The notes below the pieces were generated by a model. That model was not told the origin of the DNA. It ran no database searches and saw only the letters and a program-made list of their open reading frames with translations. The position numbers were made by a program, and so were the translations under genes. This document shows positions 5,847 to 7,576 of a stretch of 7,576 nt of DNA, piece after piece. Origin of the DNA: Aliterella sp. RAGGC_92 (GTDB taxonomy: Bacteria > Cyanobacteriota > Cyanobacteriia > Cyanobacteriales > Chroococcidiopsidaceae). Each line of letters opens with the position of its first letter. The stretch's first letter is position 1. The stretch is from positions 1 to 7,576 of the forward strand of contig JAPJOW010000216.1 of assembly GCA_030826005.1 (NCBI GenBank), read 5' to 3'.

Positions 5847-5903
5847 ATCTCAGGGGCTAGGCGTTTGAATTATACGGGTTGAAACTATAACCGTAAAAAA
5901 GCT

Positions 5904-6728
5904 TTATTTACCACCAGTAAAAGTTACCCCTTGAATAAAGTAACGATTAAAAAACGCATATATAGCTAATGCAGGTAAAGTAAACATCATCGAAGCTGCC
6001 ATTATATAATTCCAGTAACTTATATATTGACCTTTAAATATATTTAAACCCAAAGGGAGAGTAAACATTGTCGAATCTGACAAAATCATCAACGGCGATA
6101 AAAAGTTATTCCAAGCACCCATAAACACAAATATTGCTTGAGCGGCTAACGCAGGCTTTGCTAAAGGTAAAACAATTTGAAAAAATATTTCTAACTGTCC
6201 TAAACCATCTAAAGCTGCTGCTTCTTCTAAGTCTTTAGGGAAACTAATAAAAAACTGCCGCATCATAAAAATAAAAGTGGCATTAATAATATTTGGTACA
6301 ATTAGACCTTGATAAGAGTTCAACCAATTTAAGTTTTTTAAAATCAAGAAAGTAGGGATCAAAGTAATTTGTCCGGGAATCATTAACACCGCTAAAATTA
6401 GAAAAAACCAAAATTTATTCCCCGGAAAATGCAGCCTAGCTAAAGCATAACCAGCCATAGAATTAAACAGTAAATTAAAAGTAGTTACACTTACCGCCAC
6501 TACAACACTATTAAACAACCAGCGTCCGAATAAAGGCTCTTGACTAAATATTTGTTGGTAGTTTGCTAAAGTAAACTGCTGGGGTATAAAACTATTTCCC
6601 CCGCCAACAATTTCAGCCAAAGGTTTAAAAGAAGCAGAAAGCGCCCACGCAAAAGGAATAATAGTAATAATTGCGTACAAAACTAAAGCTATATACAATA
6701 CTAAGTTTATTGCCGAAAAACGCTTCAT
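5904..6728 (-). CDS. Carbohydrate ABC-transporter permease, MalG-like
   Basis: One of two inner-membrane subunits of a CUT1-type sugar importer, 274 residues, full length for MalG/LacG-type permeases. Six membrane helices are visible, at about 9-30, 72-95, 106-130, 139-160, 193-215 and 241-262. The cytoplasmic EAA loop that docks on the ATPase is intact: E169-A-A-A-L-D-G175 and L-P188. The C-terminus G-V-T-F-T-G-G-K fits the G-x-x-x-G-x-x-K tail common in the family. It starts 2 bases after the stop of the MalF-like gene, so the two are co-transcribed and probably coupled; only a weak purine-rich stretch serves as Shine-Dalgarno. The substrate cannot be told; cyanobacterial relatives include the glucosylglycerol and glucoside importers (Ggt, Gls). 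No ATPase follows, so one must be encoded upstream or elsewhere. Confidence 0.92.
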   Translation of the reverse strand: MKRFSAINLVLYIALVLYAIITIIPFAWALSASFKPLAEIVGGGNSFIPQQFTLANYQQIFSQEPLFGRWLFNSVVVAVSVTTFNLLFNSMAGYALARLHFPGNKFWFFLILAVLMIPGQITLIPTFLILKNLNWLNSYQGLIVPNIINATFIFMMRQFFISFPKDLEEAAALDGLGQLEIFFQIVLPLAKPALAAQAIFVFMGAWNNFLSPLMILSDSTMFTLPLGLNIFKGQYISYWNYIMAASMMFTLPALAIYAFFNRYFIQGVTFTGGK

Positions 6729-6730
6729 AA

Positions 6731-7576
6731 TTAATCAAGTCTTTCTTCTTTAAAGAGATAGCGCTGCATTAAAGTTACACTCATAATTACCAAAGTTAAC
6801 AGCAAAGCCAAAGCCGCCGCATAACCCATATCTAAATTTTTAAAAGCATACTGATAAATCAATAATACAACTGTTAAAGTTGAATTGTTAGGACCACCAG
6901 AACCGCGAGAAAATATATAAGACTGATCGAATAGCTGAAAAGTGCCAATTACACCCATGACAATTATAAAAAACGTAATTGGCTTTAAAAAAGGTAAAGT
7001 AATACAAACAAACTTATCCAACCAACTAGCACCATCAATTGTTGCGGCTTCGTACAAATTTTGGGGTATATCTTGCATAGCAGCTAAATAAATAACCATA
7101 AATAAAGGAGCAGTTGACCAAATGTTCATTAGCATAATTGCTTTAAGCGCAACATTTGGATCTCCCAACCAATTGTAAGTAGGTAAATTGAATAAAGCCA
7201 AAAAATTGTTGAGTAACCCATTAGAGTTACAAATCCACATAAAAATTAAAGTTAAGACAGCAGATGAAGTAACTGTTGGTAAGAAAAATAAAACTCTAAA
7301 TATATTTTTCCCTTTAATTTGTGCATTTAATATCAAAGCCAAAGTTAAAGCCAAGACTGTTTGAATTGGGACAACAATTGCCACGTATTCAACAGTGTTT
7401 TTAAGAGCGATCGCTACTCGTTCATCTTGCGTAAGCCGAAGAAAGTTTTTTTCACCTCGAAAAGCATAACTAATATCACCTAAAGGTTGAACTTTATATA
7501 AAGATAGGCAAATAGCAAACACAATTGGTAGCAATAAAAATATTCCAAGAATAACAATAGTAGGACTCATAAAAAT
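6731..7576 (-). CDS. Carbohydrate ABC-transporter permease, MalF-like (5' end outside window)
   Basis: Partner permease of the MalG-like subunit. The EAA loop is intact: E174-A-A-T-I-D-G180 and L-P193, counted from the ATG at 7570. Helices lie at about 4-24, 58-82, 92-114, 141-163, 197-216 and 249-269. An ATG at 7570 would give 279 residues, but the frame stays open to the window edge. CUT1 permeases usually enter TM1 as Y-L-F-L-x-P-x, and here I-F precedes M-S-P-T, so the real start is probably some 10-20 codons further upstream. I therefore treat the gene as 5'-partial. It is the upstream member of the pair (gap of 2 bases to MalG); a substrate-binding protein gene would be expected just outside the window. 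Confidence 0.9.
   Translation of the reverse strand: MFMSPTIVILGIFLLLPIVFAICLSLYKVQPLGDISYAFRGEKNFLRLTQDERVAIALKNTVEYVAIVVPIQTVLALTLALILNAQIKGKNIFRVLFFLPTVTSSAVLTLIFMWICNSNGLLNNFLALFNLPTYNWLGDPNVALKAIMLMNIWSTAPLFMVIYLAAMQDIPQNLYEAATIDGASWLDKFVCITLPFLKPITFFIIVMGVIGTFQLFDQSYIFSRGSGGPNNSTLTVVLLIYQYAFKNLDMGYAAALALLLTLVIMSVTLMQRYLFKEERLD

Larger units (their letters stand above)
5701..5879. repeat. Imperfect direct repeat bracketing two hairpins
   Basis: A 19-base segment at 5712-5730 recurs at 5861-5879 with one mismatch (GCGTTTGAATT, G or A, TACGGGT). Weaker similarity extends left to CAGG at 5701 and 5851, making units of about 30 bases, 149-150 bp apart. Between them lie two hairpins (5790-5818 and 5828-5846), and a further short palindrome (GGGTTTTAACCC, 5689-5700) lies just left of the first copy. 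This is the look of a dispersed non-coding cyanobacterial repeat or a decayed mobile element. No reading frame is credible in the spacer 5573-5903. Confidence 0.6.

Noticed and set aside
5701..5879. CRISPR-like arrangement of repeats in the spacer
   Set aside because: There are only two repeat copies, 149 bp apart and imperfect, with hairpins between them and no cas genes.

Overview
The window looks like chromosomal DNA of a cyanobacterium. I count eleven copies of the octamer GCGATCGC (HIP1, the repeat typical of cyanobacterial genomes), for example at 583, 709, 2000, 2642, 3323, 3484, 4688, 4724, 5488, 5602 and 7407. The encoded proteins also read as cyanobacterial. The genus cannot be fixed from the sequence. 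No rRNA, tRNA, CRISPR array, transposase or phage gene was seen.

Layout from left to right: (1) the N-terminal 220 residues of an APC-family amino acid permease, minus strand, running off the left edge; (2) a secreted protein with a Pro/Thr/Ser/Asp-rich repeat linker and a glycine-rich beta-barrel-like C-terminus, minus strand; (3) an overlapping two-component pair, an OmpR-type response regulator followed by its sensor histidine kinase, minus strand, closest by my recollection to cyanobacterial RppA/RppB; (4) a small membrane-anchored protein of unknown function, plus strand, divergent from the regulator; (5) a UbiH-like FAD monooxygenase, minus strand, convergent with gene 4; (6) a 350-base spacer (5558-5903) carrying hairpins and an imperfect direct repeat; (7) two adjacent carbohydrate ABC-transporter permeases (MalG-like, then MalF-like at the right edge), minus strand. 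Their ATPase and substrate-binding protein are not in the window.

The most interesting signal is regulatory. The upstream regions of the secreted protein (1873-1891) and of the amino acid permease (786-804) carry the same direct-repeat element: two GTCAC-type half-sites exactly 11 bp apart, in the same orientation to the downstream gene, with a shared 12-base core. Helical-turn spacing of direct repeats is how OmpR/PhoB regulators bind DNA, and such a regulator is encoded next door. I infer, without proof, that the regulator/kinase pair and the two genes downstream of it form a local regulon. A second point is an abrupt drop in G+C at about 5900, coinciding with the repeat-rich spacer, which suggests that the sugar permease genes have a different history from the rest. 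I see no clear evidence of a wholly new biological system.
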